NCBI RefSeq assembly: GCF_035271045.1
Contig: NZ_DATESC010000002.1
Coordinates: 175,898-239,897 of the forward strand
Length of the DNA: 64,000 bases
DNA from: Marinospirillum sp035271045
GTDB taxonomy: Bacteria; Pseudomonadota; Gammaproteobacteria; Pseudomonadales; Halomonadaceae
Reading direction: 5' to 3'
This document shows, one piece after another, positions 1 through 8,473 of this stretch; the first letter of the stretch is position 1, and every line of letters starts with the position of its first letter. The notes below the pieces were generated by a model. It worked only from the letters and a program-made list of their open reading frames with translations, did no database searches and was not told where the DNA came from. Position numbers and translations under genes: made by a program.

Positions 1-859
1 TTAAACGTGGCCAAGCACGGCGCGAAAACCCGTTAAAGTCGGCTTCGGTGAAGGCACGGGTGATTTCTCTGGCGCGGTCAGCACGAAAATTCATAAAAAT
101 AACCGCATCGTCGTGTTCAATTTGGCAAGGTAAGCCAATTGCGGTTGCTTTTACAAATTCGTCGTTTTCGCCTCGCTCATAAGCGGCTTCAAGCCCAGCA
201 GCAGCGGTTTTGGTATTAAAATCAGCTTGGCCTAGGGTTAGCAAATTATAGGCTTGTTCTACTCTATCCCAGCGGTTATCACGATCCATTGCAAAATAGC
301 GACCAATTAAACTGGCGACTCTGCCAACACCTAAAGCTTTAAATTTACGCTCAGCGGCTTCAATTGACGCTTTAGCGCTACGGGGTGGTGTATCACGACC
401 GTCTAAAAATGCGTGTAAAAAAACCTGTTTAGCACCGCGTTTAACGGCAAGCTCTGCCATCGCAAATAAATGCGCTTCATGGCTGTGTACGCCGCCACCC
501 GACAACAGCCCCATTAAATGTACCGCACCTTGTTTGGCAATCGCTGCATCGACTGCCGCGATTAACGTGGCGTTTTCAAAAAAACTGCCATCTTTTATAG
601 CTTGAGTAACGCGGGTAAAGTCTTGGTAAACCGTTCGCCCAGCGCCTAGATTCATATGCCCAACTTCAGAGTTACCCATTTGCCCTTCTGGCAAGCCAAC
701 GTGCAGGCCGTCAGTATGAATTTGACTGGTAGGGTATTTTGCACGCAGGTGATCCATAACCGGTGTTTTGGCATGAAAAATAGCGTTATTGTCGCTGGCT
801 GGGTTATCACCATAACCATCTAAGATAATAAGGGCGGTAGGAAGGCGTTGAGAACTCAT
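1..859 (-). CDS. gpmI: 2,3-bisphosphoglycerate-independent phosphoglycerate mutase (partial, C-terminus off the left edge)
   Basis: Interconverts 3- and 2-phosphoglycerate in glycolysis and gluconeogenesis, using two Mn ions and a phosphoserine intermediate. The start is the ATG at 857-859, and about 286 codons read open to the left edge. The family is usually about 510 residues, so a little over half is present. The N-terminus carries the metal-binding LDGYGDN (residues 13-19). The catalytic serine lies in GQMGNSEVGHMNLG, at Ser64. Near the left edge the reading gives AVIFMNFRADRAREITRAF, typical of the phosphotransferase domain. The gene is divergent from the rhodanese gene. No frameshift was seen in the parts I translated. 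Confidence 0.95.
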   Translation of the reverse strand, partial: MSSQRLPTALIILDGYGDNPASDNNAIFHAKTPVMDHLRAKYPTSQIHTDGLHVGLPEGQMGNSEVGHMNLGAGRTVYQDFTRVTQAIKDGSFFENATLIAAVDAAIAKQGAVHLMGLLSGGGVHSHEAHLFAMAELAVKRGAKQVFLHAFLDGRDTPPRSAKASIEAAERKFKALGVGRVASLIGRYFAMDRDNRWDRVEQAYNLLTLGQADFNTKTAAAGLEAAYERGENDEFVKATAIGLPCQIEHDDAVIFMNFRADRAREITRAFTEADFNGFSRRAWPRL

Positions 860-1071
860 GACGTTGTAGGGTCGCTCTTTAAGGTCGGGTTAACGTTAGA
901 ATAAGCACAGGTCAGAAAAATTAATTGAGGCACATAATAGCGCTCTCCACCTTAAATCGCCATCTTGCAGATGCCTTGATTGTGACTCTGGTGTATCCTA
1001 AACGACAATTTTTCTTCAGGGTTAAGCTTGTCTTAATCTTTAGTCATGGCGTAATAAAAAAGAGATCAGCG

Positions 1072-1491
1072 ATGTTAGAGCAAGTTATTGAATTTAGTAT
1101 TAACAACCCCATGTTAGTGAGTGCCTTCGTTGTTTTGTTGGCTTTAATTGCGTTTAACGAAAGCCGTACTGCAGGTAATGGTGTTGGCGTAGCAGAAGCC
1201 GTGCGTTTTATGAACCGTGATGAAGCGATTGCTATTGATATTCGTGACCGTAAAAACTATACCCAAGGTCACATTGCTGGTTCATTGAATATTCCTATGG
1301 CTAACTTAGATTCGCGTCTTCAAGAATTAGAAAAGCATAAAAGTAAGAAAATTATTGTCGTTTGTAACACCGGCACTTCAGCAGGTATGGCAATAGCCAA
1401 GTTACAAAAAGCCGGTTTTGAACAAGTGTTACGCTTAAAAGGCGGTATTATGCAGTGGCAAAGCGATGCAATGCCGATGGTTAAAAAATAA
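1072..1491 (+). CDS. Membrane-anchored rhodanese-like protein (YibN type)
   Basis: A 139-residue rhodanese-domain protein with an N-terminal membrane anchor (about residues 10-25, MLVSAFVVLLALIAF). The single rhodanese domain spans roughly residues 40-135. The active-site loop reads VVCNTGTSAGMA, so the sulfur-accepting Cys is present. I start it at ATG 1072. The frame stays open upstream to about 925, but the extra residues look non-coding and the anchor fits YibN best. The sequence before the ATG is purine-rich (AAAAAGAGA). YibN-type proteins have been linked to the export machinery, and secB follows 29 bases later. The glutaredoxin grxC usually found between these two genes in Pseudomonas is absent. 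Confidence 0.85.
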   Translation: MLEQVIEFSINNPMLVSAFVVLLALIAFNESRTAGNGVGVAEAVRFMNRDEAIAIDIRDRKNYTQGHIAGSLNIPMANLDSRLQELEKHKSKKIIVVCNTGTSAGMAIAKLQKAGFEQVLRLKGGIMQWQSDAMPMVKK

Positions 1492-1520
1492 ATAATCGTA
1501 AAAATTAAGGAAACTAAATA

Positions 1521-1964
1521 ATGAGTGAAGCACCCCAAACCCAGTTTGCACTACAGCGCCTTTACCTAAGCGATGTGTCTTTTGAAGCACCTAATAGCCC
1601 CGAAGTTTTCATGGTTAAAGAGCAGCCACAGGTTGACGTAAAATTAGATACAAAAAATCGCCAAGTAAGCGAAGACCTTTATGAGGTGACGGTAAAAATT
1701 ACTGCTCAGGTTACTTTTGGTGAAAAAACGGCTTTTTTAGCGGAAGTTGAACAAAGTGGTGCGTTTCAAATTACGGGCATTGAAGGCGATAACCTAGAGC
1801 ACGCTTTAGGTGCTTTTAGCCCCAATATTCTTTTCCCTTATGCGCGTGAAGCGATTGATAACCTAGTTGTTAAAGGCGGCTTTCCTCCGTTAATGATTGC
1901 GCCGGTTAATTTTGAAGCTATTTTTGCCGAGCGCAAACAGCGTGAAGCACAAACGACGCAATAG
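1521..1964 (+). CDS. secB: Protein-export chaperone SecB
   Basis: Cytoplasmic homotetrameric chaperone that keeps preproteins unfolded and passes them to SecA. The 147 residues match the usual length. The N-terminal FALQRLYLSDVSFEAPNSP segment and the YAREAIDNLVVKGGFPPLMIAPVNFEAIF region are classical SecB signatures. AAGGAAACTAAATA before the ATG supplies a ribosome site. It is probably cotranscribed with the rhodanese gene upstream and rsmE, which starts 10 bases after its stop. Confidence 0.97.
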   Translation: MSEAPQTQFALQRLYLSDVSFEAPNSPEVFMVKEQPQVDVKLDTKNRQVSEDLYEVTVKITAQVTFGEKTAFLAEVEQSGAFQITGIEGDNLEHALGAFSPNILFPYAREAIDNLVVKGGFPPLMIAPVNFEAIFAERKQREAQTTQ

Positions 1965-1974
1965 ATAATATAAC

Positions 1975-2694
1975 GTGCGCCGTTTTTATTCCCCTCAACC
2001 CTTGGCTGGTAAGGCTCAAATTGAGCTAGACGGTCAAGTGGTGCGTCATATTATTCAAGTGCTACGAATGCAGGCAGGTGAACATTTGCACCTGTTTGAT
2101 GGGCAGCAGTGTTATTTAGCCAAGCTGTTAGACGGCAATAAAAACCGTGCGCTGTTGCAGCTATTAGAGCCTATTGCCGCCGCCGCGCCTTCGCCTTTAA
2201 CCACCCACCTTGGGCAAGCCATTTCCAAAGGCGACAAGATGGAATGGATTATTCAAAAAGCCACCGAGCTGGGCGTAACCGAGCTTACTCCTTTGTATAC
2301 CCGCCAAGGTGATGTGCGTTTAAAAGGTGAGCGGGAACAAAAAAAGCACCAGCAATGGCAGCAAATTGCGATTAGTGCTTGTGAACAAAGTGGGCGCAAT
2401 GACGTGCCAATCATTCACCCGCCCCAAGTTTTAAATGACTGGTTAGGGCAACGGCAAGAAGCCATGAAACTCTTGCTGCACCCGCACGGTCAAAGTGGCG
2501 AGCTGGCAGTTAAAGAAGTCAGCAGTGTTGCTTTATTAATTGGCCCTGAAGGTGGTTTGACGGAAGCCGAAGCCCAAGCAGCCAAGCAACAAGGTTTTAC
2601 TGGTCTGCGTTTAGGCCCTAGAATTTTAAGAACTGAAACAGCACCGCTAGCCGCACTAACCCTAGTGCAGCACTGGTGGGGTGACTTTAAGTAA
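1975..2694 (+). CDS. rsmE: 16S rRNA (uracil1498-N3)-methyltransferase
   Basis: Methylates N3 of U1498 in 16S rRNA using S-adenosylmethionine; a SPOUT-fold enzyme of 239 residues. The C-terminal SAM-binding knot is clear: LLIGPEGGLTEAEA near residue 190, then GLRLGPRILRTETAPLAAL. The N-terminal PUA-like part begins RRFYSPQPL. The start is a GTG at 1975, ten bases after the secB stop. I see no strong ribosome site, so translation may be coupled to secB. Pairing of secB with rsmE is not universal, but the protein assignment is secure. Confidence 0.92.
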   Translation: MRRFYSPQPLAGKAQIELDGQVVRHIIQVLRMQAGEHLHLFDGQQCYLAKLLDGNKNRALLQLLEPIAAAAPSPLTTHLGQAISKGDKMEWIIQKATELGVTELTPLYTRQGDVRLKGEREQKKHQQWQQIAISACEQSGRNDVPIIHPPQVLNDWLGQRQEAMKLLLHPHGQSGELAVKEVSSVALLIGPEGGLTEAEAQAAKQQGFTGLRLGPRILRTETAPLAALTLVQHWWGDFK

Positions 2695-2741
2695 TGATTT
2701 TAAGTAGTGGTATTTAAAAATTAAGCCAGTGTGGAGGCAAA

Positions 2742-3701
2742 ATGACTAAGCAGGTTGTGGTTGGTGTGGTAATGGATCCAATAGCGGATATTACTTACAA
2801 AAAAGACACCACGCTGGCGTTATTACTAGCTGCTAAAAAGCGTGGCTGGAAGCTTAAATACATGGAAATGGGTGATTTACACCTACGCCAAGGCAAAGCT
2901 TGGGCGCTGATGGCAGACCTAGACGTGTTTGCTAATCCAGAAAAATGGTTTGAATTAGGCGAATCCCAAGCCGCTTCTATGGCTGAACTAGACATTCTGC
3001 TTATGCGTACCGATCCACCTTTTGATGGCAACTTCTTAACCTCGACTTGGTTATTAGAAGCCGCCGAGCGTGAAGGTGTACTAGTGGTTAATAAGCCACA
3101 AAGCCTGCGTGACTGTAACGAAAAGCTGTTTGCCCAAGAATTTCCAGACTGTTGCCCACCCACCTTGGTTAGCAGCAATAGCGAGTTAATTCGCGCCTTC
3201 CATAAAGAACACCAAGACATTATTTTAAAGCCGCTGGATGGCATGGGCGGTATGGGCATCTTTCGTGTGAAAGAAGAAGGCTTAAATCTGGGTGCAATAA
3301 TTGAAGAATTAACCGACAACAACCAGCGCCAAATAATGGTGCAAAGGTTTGTGCCAGAAATTAAAGACGGTGATACCCGTATTCTAGTGATTAACGGTGA
3401 AGCCGTGCCTTATGGTTTAGCGCGAGTACCTATGGCGGGCGAAACCCGTGGCAACCTAGCCGCCGGTGGCAGTGGCATTGCTCGTAAGCTAACCGAACGT
3501 GATTATTGGATAGTGAACCAAGTTGCGCCGGTACTTAAAGCCAAGGGCCTAATGTTTGTTGGTTTAGACGTTATCGGCGATTACCTTACCGAAATTAACG
3601 TCACTAGCCCCACCTGTGTGCGTGAATTAGACGCACAATGCGGCTTAGACATTGGTGGTCAATTAATGGCTTACTTGGCTGAACGCCTAGGTCGCGGTTG
3701 A
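2742..3701 (+). CDS. gshB: Glutathione synthetase
   Basis: ATP-grasp ligase that joins gamma-glutamylcysteine and glycine to make glutathione. The 319-residue length fits the proteobacterial enzyme. Visible signatures include VVMDPI near the N-terminus, LLMRTDPPFD (about residues 86-95), VVNKPQSLRDCNEKLF, and the glycine-rich loop KPLDGMGGMGIFRV. The C-terminal LTEINVTSPTCVRELD binds metal and ATP. GTGGAGGC precedes the ATG as a good ribosome site. The stop codon directly abuts the tonB start. Confidence 0.97.
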   Translation: MTKQVVVGVVMDPIADITYKKDTTLALLLAAKKRGWKLKYMEMGDLHLRQGKAWALMADLDVFANPEKWFELGESQAASMAELDILLMRTDPPFDGNFLTSTWLLEAAEREGVLVVNKPQSLRDCNEKLFAQEFPDCCPPTLVSSNSELIRAFHKEHQDIILKPLDGMGGMGIFRVKEEGLNLGAIIEELTDNNQRQIMVQRFVPEIKDGDTRILVINGEAVPYGLARVPMAGETRGNLAAGGSGIARKLTERDYWIVNQVAPVLKAKGLMFVGLDVIGDYLTEINVTSPTCVRELDAQCGLDIGGQLMAYLAERLGRG

Positions 3702-4463
3702 TTGTCAGCTGGGTTGACTAAACGCGTAAAATGGCAGCGCCCTATTTTTTGGACGCTGTTAATTGCTTTACTGCTGCACCTCTTGTTATTACTGATTGCT
3801 TCTTCACCCGAGGAAGACGACCTTCAGCAAACCTTTTCTCAGGCCACAGAAGTGCTGCTGTATGATTTAAAAGAACCGATTTTAGAAGAGCCACCGCCTG
3901 CTGCTCCTATTCCCGCTGCTATTCCTGTTCCTGTTGAACCTAAATCGCTTTCTGTTGAACCTGTTGCTGAAGAACCTGTTGCTGAAGTAATTAAAGAAGA
4001 AGTGACTAAAGCTAAACCACATTTTTCAAAAAGTTTAATTACTCGAAGTTTAGAAATTGCCCGTTTAGAAGCAGCGTTAGCAGTGATGCAAAATCACTCG
4101 GCACAACGCCCCCGAGTCAGGCGGATTAGTTCTGGCGCACGCATGAGTAGCGAAGAAGCACTGTATTTACGGCAATGGGAAGAAAAAGTAGAAAGGGTGG
4201 GTAATTTAAACTACCCCGAAGCAGCCAGAAGCCAAAATTTGGGTGGGCGTTTACGTTTGCTGGTGGTTATTGCAGCGGATGGGCGTATTTTAGAAGCGCA
4301 GTTATTAACGGGTTCAGGTCATACATTGCTAGATGATGCAGCTATACGCATTTTAAACCTAGCAGCGCCCTTTGCACCCTTGCCAGATTCCATCAAAGCA
4401 CAAGCCGATGTGTTAGAAATTATTCGTACTTGGCAGTTTGGTGATGGTTGGTATGCTAATTGA
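3702..4463 (+). CDS. tonB: TonB energy-transducing protein
   Basis: Links the inner-membrane proton motive force to outer-membrane receptors. The order is a short cytoplasmic stretch, one membrane helix (about residues 15-33, FWTLLIALLLHLLLLLIAS), a Pro/Glu/Val-rich spacer (about 60-105) and a C-terminal TonB domain (about 160-253). That domain contains LNYPEAARSQNLGGRLRLLV and ends near TWQFG. The start is a TTG at 3702, immediately after the gshB stop. There is no in-frame ATG before residue 129, well past the membrane helix. No exbB or exbD gene is nearby. Coupling to gshB repeats the order seen in Pseudomonas. Confidence 0.9.
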   Translation: MSAGLTKRVKWQRPIFWTLLIALLLHLLLLLIASSPEEDDLQQTFSQATEVLLYDLKEPILEEPPPAAPIPAAIPVPVEPKSLSVEPVAEEPVAEVIKEEVTKAKPHFSKSLITRSLEIARLEAALAVMQNHSAQRPRVRRISSGARMSSEEALYLRQWEEKVERVGNLNYPEAARSQNLGGRLRLLVVIAADGRILEAQLLTGSGHTLLDDAAIRILNLAAPFAPLPDSIKAQADVLEIIRTWQFGDGWYAN

Positions 4464-4528
4464 ATTATGCCAATTGAATGAGCCAGCCAACGCAAGGTAA
4501 TACTAGCGTTAAACGCTTTTATTCACCG

Positions 4529-4534
4529 TATAAT
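4529..4534 (+). promoter_or_regulatory. Possible -10 box for the yqgE-ruvX-pyr group
   Basis: A perfect TATAAT lies 47 bases before the yqgE start, in the 117-base gap after tonB. No convincing -35 box is present at the right spacing. A short stem AGCGT/ACGCT followed by TTTTA at about 4505-4521 could end the tonB transcript. This is a consensus match only. Confidence 0.35.
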
Positions 4535-4580
4535 TTCGTCAGAATTACGTCTTGATGCGTTACAAAATAAAGAGAAAACT

Positions 4581-5135
4581 GTGAATACACTTAGGGATCA
4601 TTTTTTACTAGCAATGCCACAACTTAAAGACCCGCATTTTGGTGGAAGTTTAACTTACCTTTGTGAACAAAATGCAAAAGGTGCTTTAGGTTTAATCGTC
4701 AACAAACCATTGTCACTTACGTTTGCTGAGTTAATGGAGCAGATGGCTATTGAAGCTTCGTCGGATCTTTACGCAGATCGCCCCATTTTTTGTGGTGGGC
4801 CAGTGCATGGCGACCGAGGGTTTGTTTTGCATACGGGTGCTGCTAACTGGAAAGCCAGCTTGCCGATTAATGACCAGTTAAGCCTTACTACTTCGTTAGA
4901 TATTTTAGACGCACTTGCCAAAGGCGAAGGCCCAGAACACTTTCTTATTGCACTAGGCTGTGCGGGTTGGGAAGCTGGTCAACTAGAACAAGAGCTACTC
5001 GATAACGCTTGGTTAACCTGTGCTGCCAGTGAAGTCATACTTTTTGCTACCTCAGCAGAAAGCCGCTTAACCGCAGCAGCAACAACACTAGGCATCAACC
5101 TAGATTTAATGACAGGGCAAGCTGGTCATGCTTGA
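4581..5135 (+). CDS. yqgE: UPF0301 family protein YqgE
   Basis: Conserved protein of 184 residues, of unproven function. Family hallmarks are FLLAMPQLKDPHFGGSLTYL at the N-terminus, GALGLIVNKPLSLTF near residue 35, FCGGPVHGDRGFVLH near 75 and FLIALGCAGWEAGQLEQEL near 118. The start is a GTG at 4581 preceded by AAAGAGA. It overlaps ruvX by 8 bases, so the two are translationally coupled. The pair stands next to each other in many gammaproteobacteria. Confidence 0.93.
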   Translation: MNTLRDHFLLAMPQLKDPHFGGSLTYLCEQNAKGALGLIVNKPLSLTFAELMEQMAIEASSDLYADRPIFCGGPVHGDRGFVLHTGAANWKASLPINDQLSLTTSLDILDALAKGEGPEHFLIALGCAGWEAGQLEQELLDNAWLTCAASEVILFATSAESRLTAAATTLGINLDLMTGQAGHA

Positions 5136-5631
5136 TAGCACTGTGATTGCTGCCCCTAAGCTGCGCTTAATAATGGCGTTTGATTTTGGTAGCAAGCGCC
5201 ACGGCGCTGCGCTAGGCAACGAGCTGACGCGCACAGTCAATCCGTTAACCGAGATTCCTGCTAAAGACGGTATTCCAGCGTGGCAAATTTTGGATGCTTT
5301 AGTGAAAGAATGGCAGCCTGATGTTTTTGTGGTGGGTTTGCCGTTGGATGAACAACTTGATGAAACGCCGTTAAGCCTGCGGGCTAGAAAGTTTGCACGG
5401 CGTTTATTTGGGCGTTATGGCAAAGCTTGCTATGGCATGAATGAACGGGGTTCGACGCGCATTGCCAAAGCAATTGTTAAGCAGCAGGGTGGGCATAAAG
5501 GTAATTTTCGTGAGGATCCTGTGGATAGATTGGCTGCAGCGGTTATTTTAGAGGAATGGTTACAGCTAAATCCTAATGGCGATAGCATTTATTTAAAGCA
5601 GATTGCTGGACCTGATTTCGTTAAATTTTAA
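5128..5631 (+). CDS. ruvX: YqgF/RuvX family putative pre-16S rRNA nuclease
   Basis: RNase H-fold protein implicated in 16S rRNA 5' end maturation and once proposed as a Holliday-junction resolvase. The 167 residues include an N-terminal extension of about 15 residues before IMAFDFGSKRHGAALG. The three expected acidic residues can be placed in AFDFGS, in NERGSTR (usually DER) and in DPVDRLAAAVILEEW. The middle motif is unusual, since Asn replaces the first Asp of DER. The gene starts inside the end of yqgE and pyrR follows 18 bases later. Confidence 0.88.
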   Translation: MLDSTVIAAPKLRLIMAFDFGSKRHGAALGNELTRTVNPLTEIPAKDGIPAWQILDALVKEWQPDVFVVGLPLDEQLDETPLSLRARKFARRLFGRYGKACYGMNERGSTRIAKAIVKQQGGHKGNFREDPVDRLAAAVILEEWLQLNPNGDSIYLKQIAGPDFVKF

Positions 5632-5649
5632 AAGGAGCGACTGACTAAA

Positions 5650-6195
5650 ATGGGAAATCAAAACCAAGCCGTTTTATTACCAAAAGTTTCGCCACTTATT
5701 GACAGTCTAGCCATCACGCTAGAAAACTATTTACAGCAGCAGGGCATTACCGAGCCTTTATTGATTGGCATTCATACCGGCGGTGTTTGGGTGGCGGAAG
5801 CACTGCACCAAAAAATGCAGATTGCAGCGCCCTTGGGAACGCTAGACATTTCTTTTCACCGTGATGATTATTCTCAAGTGGGTTTTAATGCGAGTGTAAA
5901 ACCGTCTAATCTACCTTTTGTAACTGAAAACCAACACCTAGTGTTAGTTGATGATGTGTTGATGTCGGGACGAAGCATTCGTGCTGCCATGAATGAAATT
6001 TTTGATTATGGTCGTCCTGCCTCTATTACATTGGTTACGTTATTATCTTTGTCGGGTCGAGAGTTGCCCATTCAAGCGGATTGTTGTGCTTTGCATTTAG
6101 ATTTACCCGCTAATCAACGCGTTAAACTGTCTGGCCCCGATCCGTTAGAATTTAATTTGGTTATTCGTCCTGTTGACACAGAGGAACCTGCATGA
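5650..6195 (+). CDS. pyrR: PyrR bifunctional pyr regulator / uracil phosphoribosyltransferase family protein
   Basis: A 181-residue PRTase-fold protein. The PRPP-binding motif LVLVDDVLMSGRSIRAA sits near residues 98-114. In Gram-positive bacteria PyrR controls pyr operons by attenuation and has some uracil phosphoribosyltransferase activity. In gammaproteobacteria the regulatory role is less clear, and I saw no PyrR-type attenuator here. AAAGGAGCG gives a strong ribosome site. The stop overlaps the pyrB start by 4 bases, so pyrR-pyrB-pyrC' form one translationally coupled unit. Confidence 0.92.
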   Translation: MGNQNQAVLLPKVSPLIDSLAITLENYLQQQGITEPLLIGIHTGGVWVAEALHQKMQIAAPLGTLDISFHRDDYSQVGFNASVKPSNLPFVTENQHLVLVDDVLMSGRSIRAAMNEIFDYGRPASITLVTLLSLSGRELPIQADCCALHLDLPANQRVKLSGPDPLEFNLVIRPVDTEEPA

Positions 6196-7196
6196 GTAGT
6201 GCGCTCGATAATCCAAACCACCCCCGCAATATACAGTTAACAGCGGATGGGCGTTTAAAGCATTTTTTAAGCATTAATGGTTTGTCTAAAGCTTTGCTAA
6301 CAGAAATTTTGGATACTGCAGAATCGTTTGCCAATATGGGCGAACAAGCGGTTAAAAAAGTACCGCTGCTGCGAGGTAAAACCATTGTTAATTTGTTTTT
6401 TGAAAATTCTACCCGCACCCGCGCCACCTTTGAATTAGCGGCTAAACGCTTGTCTGCTGACGTGTTAAATTTAGATATTAATACGTCTTCAACCACTAAA
6501 GGTGAAACACTGATGGATACGCTACAAAACATTGAAGCTATGTATGCCGATATGTTTGTGGTGCGTCACGCTGATTCAGGTGCAGCCCATTTTATTGCGA
6601 GTCAAGTTACGCCTAAAGTTGCCATTATTAATGCCGGTGATGGTCGTCATGCTCATCCAACGCAAGCCATGTTAGATATGTTTACCATTCGTCGCCATAA
6701 AGGTGGTTTTGAAGGGCTAAAAGTAGCGATTGTCGGTGATATTTTGCATTCGCGGGTTGCGCGTTCGCAAATTCGCGCCTTGAATGTATTGGGTGCGGCG
6801 GAAGTGCGTTTAGTGGCACCTAAAACCTTGTTGCCCGTTGGCATTGAAGAAATGGGCGCCAAAATTTATACCCGTATGGAAGAAGGCATTAAAGGTGTGG
6901 ATGTGGTGATTATGCTGCGTTTGCAAAAAGAGCGCATGAGCGGTGCTTTGCTTCCTTCTGAATCTGAATTTTACCGCCTGTATGGTTTAACGACGCAAAA
7001 GCTGGCTTATGCACATCCAGAAGCAATTGTGATGCACCCAGGCCCGATTAATCGTGGGGTAGAAATAGAATCAGCCGTCGCTGACGGGGCGCGTTCTGTG
7101 ATTTTGCAACAGGTGGGTTATGGTATTGCTACGCGCATGGCGGTGATGAGTATGGCAATGAGTGGACAGATGCACGAAAGGTCACAAATACAATGA
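6192..7196 (+). CDS. pyrB: Aspartate carbamoyltransferase catalytic chain
   Basis: Condenses carbamoyl phosphate with aspartate in pyrimidine synthesis. The 334 residues are in the range of the class that complexes with an inactive dihydroorotase. The carbamoyl-phosphate loop FFENSTRTRATFE lies near residues 68-80, then NTSSTTKGETLMDT, HAHPTQAMLD and VMHPGPINRGVEIES. It overlaps pyrR by 4 bases and the next gene by 4 bases. No regulatory pyrI is present. This fits the PyrB-PyrC' dodecamer known from Pseudomonas, in which the partner protein is structural. Confidence 0.97.
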   Translation: MSSALDNPNHPRNIQLTADGRLKHFLSINGLSKALLTEILDTAESFANMGEQAVKKVPLLRGKTIVNLFFENSTRTRATFELAAKRLSADVLNLDINTSSTTKGETLMDTLQNIEAMYADMFVVRHADSGAAHFIASQVTPKVAIINAGDGRHAHPTQAMLDMFTIRRHKGGFEGLKVAIVGDILHSRVARSQIRALNVLGAAEVRLVAPKTLLPVGIEEMGAKIYTRMEEGIKGVDVVIMLRLQKERMSGALLPSESEFYRLYGLTTQKLAYAHPEAIVMHPGPINRGVEIESAVADGARSVILQQVGYGIATRMAVMSMAMSGQMHERSQIQ

Positions 7197-8470
7197 AAAT
7201 TTCTATTCTAGGCGGGCGTGTTATCGACCCAGCAGCGGCATTAGATCAGGTGCTTGATCTGCATATAGATAAAGGTCATATTTTAGCGCTGGGTGCTTGC
7301 CCTGAAGGCTTTAAAGCAGAGCAAATACTGGATGCCACCGGCTTATTAGTGTGTGCCGGTTTTATCGACCTCTGCTGTCATATACGAGAACCTGGCCCCA
7401 GTTATAAGGGTAGCATTGCTAGCGAAACTCAAGCAGCTTTAGCCGGTGGCTTTACCCAAGTTTGTGCGCGTCCCGACACACAACCGCCTTTAGATTCACC
7501 AGCGGTTATTCGAGTAGTGAAAGAACGAGCGGAACTGGCAGGTCAGGCTAAAGTGCTGCCCATCGGCGCACTCACACAAGGTTTAGCCGGGCAGTTATTA
7601 AGCAATATGTCCGCACTACAAGCCGCAGGCTGTGTGGCATTGACTAACTTGCGCCACCCGATTCAAGACAATTTAATTTTGCGCCGTTGTTTAGAATATG
7701 CAGCTACTTTTGATTTGTTGGTGATTTTTTACCCAGAAGACCATGCGTTAAAAGGTGCTGGTTTTGCACATGAAGGTGCGCTGTCTTCACAGTTAGGTTT
7801 ACATGGTATTCCTGAAACAGCCGAAACCCTTGCCGTGGCGCAAACGCTGTTGTTGGTCGAACAAACCGGCATTCGTGCTCATTTTGCACACCTTTCTACC
7901 GCCAGAGCGGTTGAGCAAATTGCCGATGCTAAGGCAAAAGGCTTACCTGTAACGGCAGACGTTGCGTTAAGTCATCTATTGTTTACTGATGCCGCTTTAG
8001 AATCATTTGATAGCAATTTTCACTTAGAGCCGCCATTACGCAGCGAAAATGACCGTTTAGGTCTGTTACAAGGTTTAAAAGATGGCACGATTGCGGCGGT
8101 TTCTAGCAGCCATTTACCCCATGAGCAGGCGGCAAAAATGGCACCTTTTTCTGCTTCAGAAGCAGGCATGAGCAGCCTAGAAGTAGTTTTGCCACAAATG
8201 TTAGCACTGGTTGAAGCCGGTTGGTTAAGCCTTGCTGATATGGTAAAGCGTTTGTCGTTAGCGCCAGCTCAAGTGCTAGGCTTAAAATCGGGCACACTGG
8301 GTGTTGGTTATAAAGCTGATGTGGTACTCATTGATCCAACGGCTAGTTGGGTATTAAATGAGCAAACGGGCTTTTCAGCCGGACACAACACGCCTTTTTG
8401 GAATCAATCGCTGCAAGGCCGTGTGGTGACCAGCCTTGTCGATGGTCAAATTCGTTTTAACTTAAAATAA
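7193..8470 (+). CDS. Dihydroorotase-like PyrC' subunit, probably non-catalytic
   Basis: A 425-residue dihydroorotase homologue coupled to pyrB by a 4-base overlap. Its active-site metal ligands have decayed. The usual DLHVHLREPG reads DLCCHIREPG (Cys61 for the first His). The HxED-type His region reads FYPEDHAL. The catalytic Asp motif ATDHAPH reads SSSHLPH. HFAHLST retains its His. In Pseudomonas such a PyrC' is needed to assemble an active aspartate carbamoyltransferase but has no dihydroorotase activity. The same role is inferred here, so a real dihydroorotase should be encoded elsewhere. Confidence 0.92.
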   Translation: MKISILGGRVIDPAAALDQVLDLHIDKGHILALGACPEGFKAEQILDATGLLVCAGFIDLCCHIREPGPSYKGSIASETQAALAGGFTQVCARPDTQPPLDSPAVIRVVKERAELAGQAKVLPIGALTQGLAGQLLSNMSALQAAGCVALTNLRHPIQDNLILRRCLEYAATFDLLVIFYPEDHALKGAGFAHEGALSSQLGLHGIPETAETLAVAQTLLLVEQTGIRAHFAHLSTARAVEQIADAKAKGLPVTADVALSHLLFTDAALESFDSNFHLEPPLRSENDRLGLLQGLKDGTIAAVSSSHLPHEQAAKMAPFSASEAGMSSLEVVLPQMLALVEAGWLSLADMVKRLSLAPAQVLGLKSGTLGVGYKADVVLIDPTASWVLNEQTGFSAGHNTPFWNQSLQGRVVTSLVDGQIRFNLK

Positions 8471-8473
8471 AGG

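Noticed and set aside
925..1071. Longer N-terminus for the rhodanese protein
   Set aside because: The extra residues look like translated promoter sequence and would place the membrane anchor internally; ATG 1072 gives the normal YibN-like layout.
2795..3322. 175-codon frame antisense to gshB
   Set aside because: gshB carries all family signatures on the plus strand; the opposite frame is a compositional shadow.
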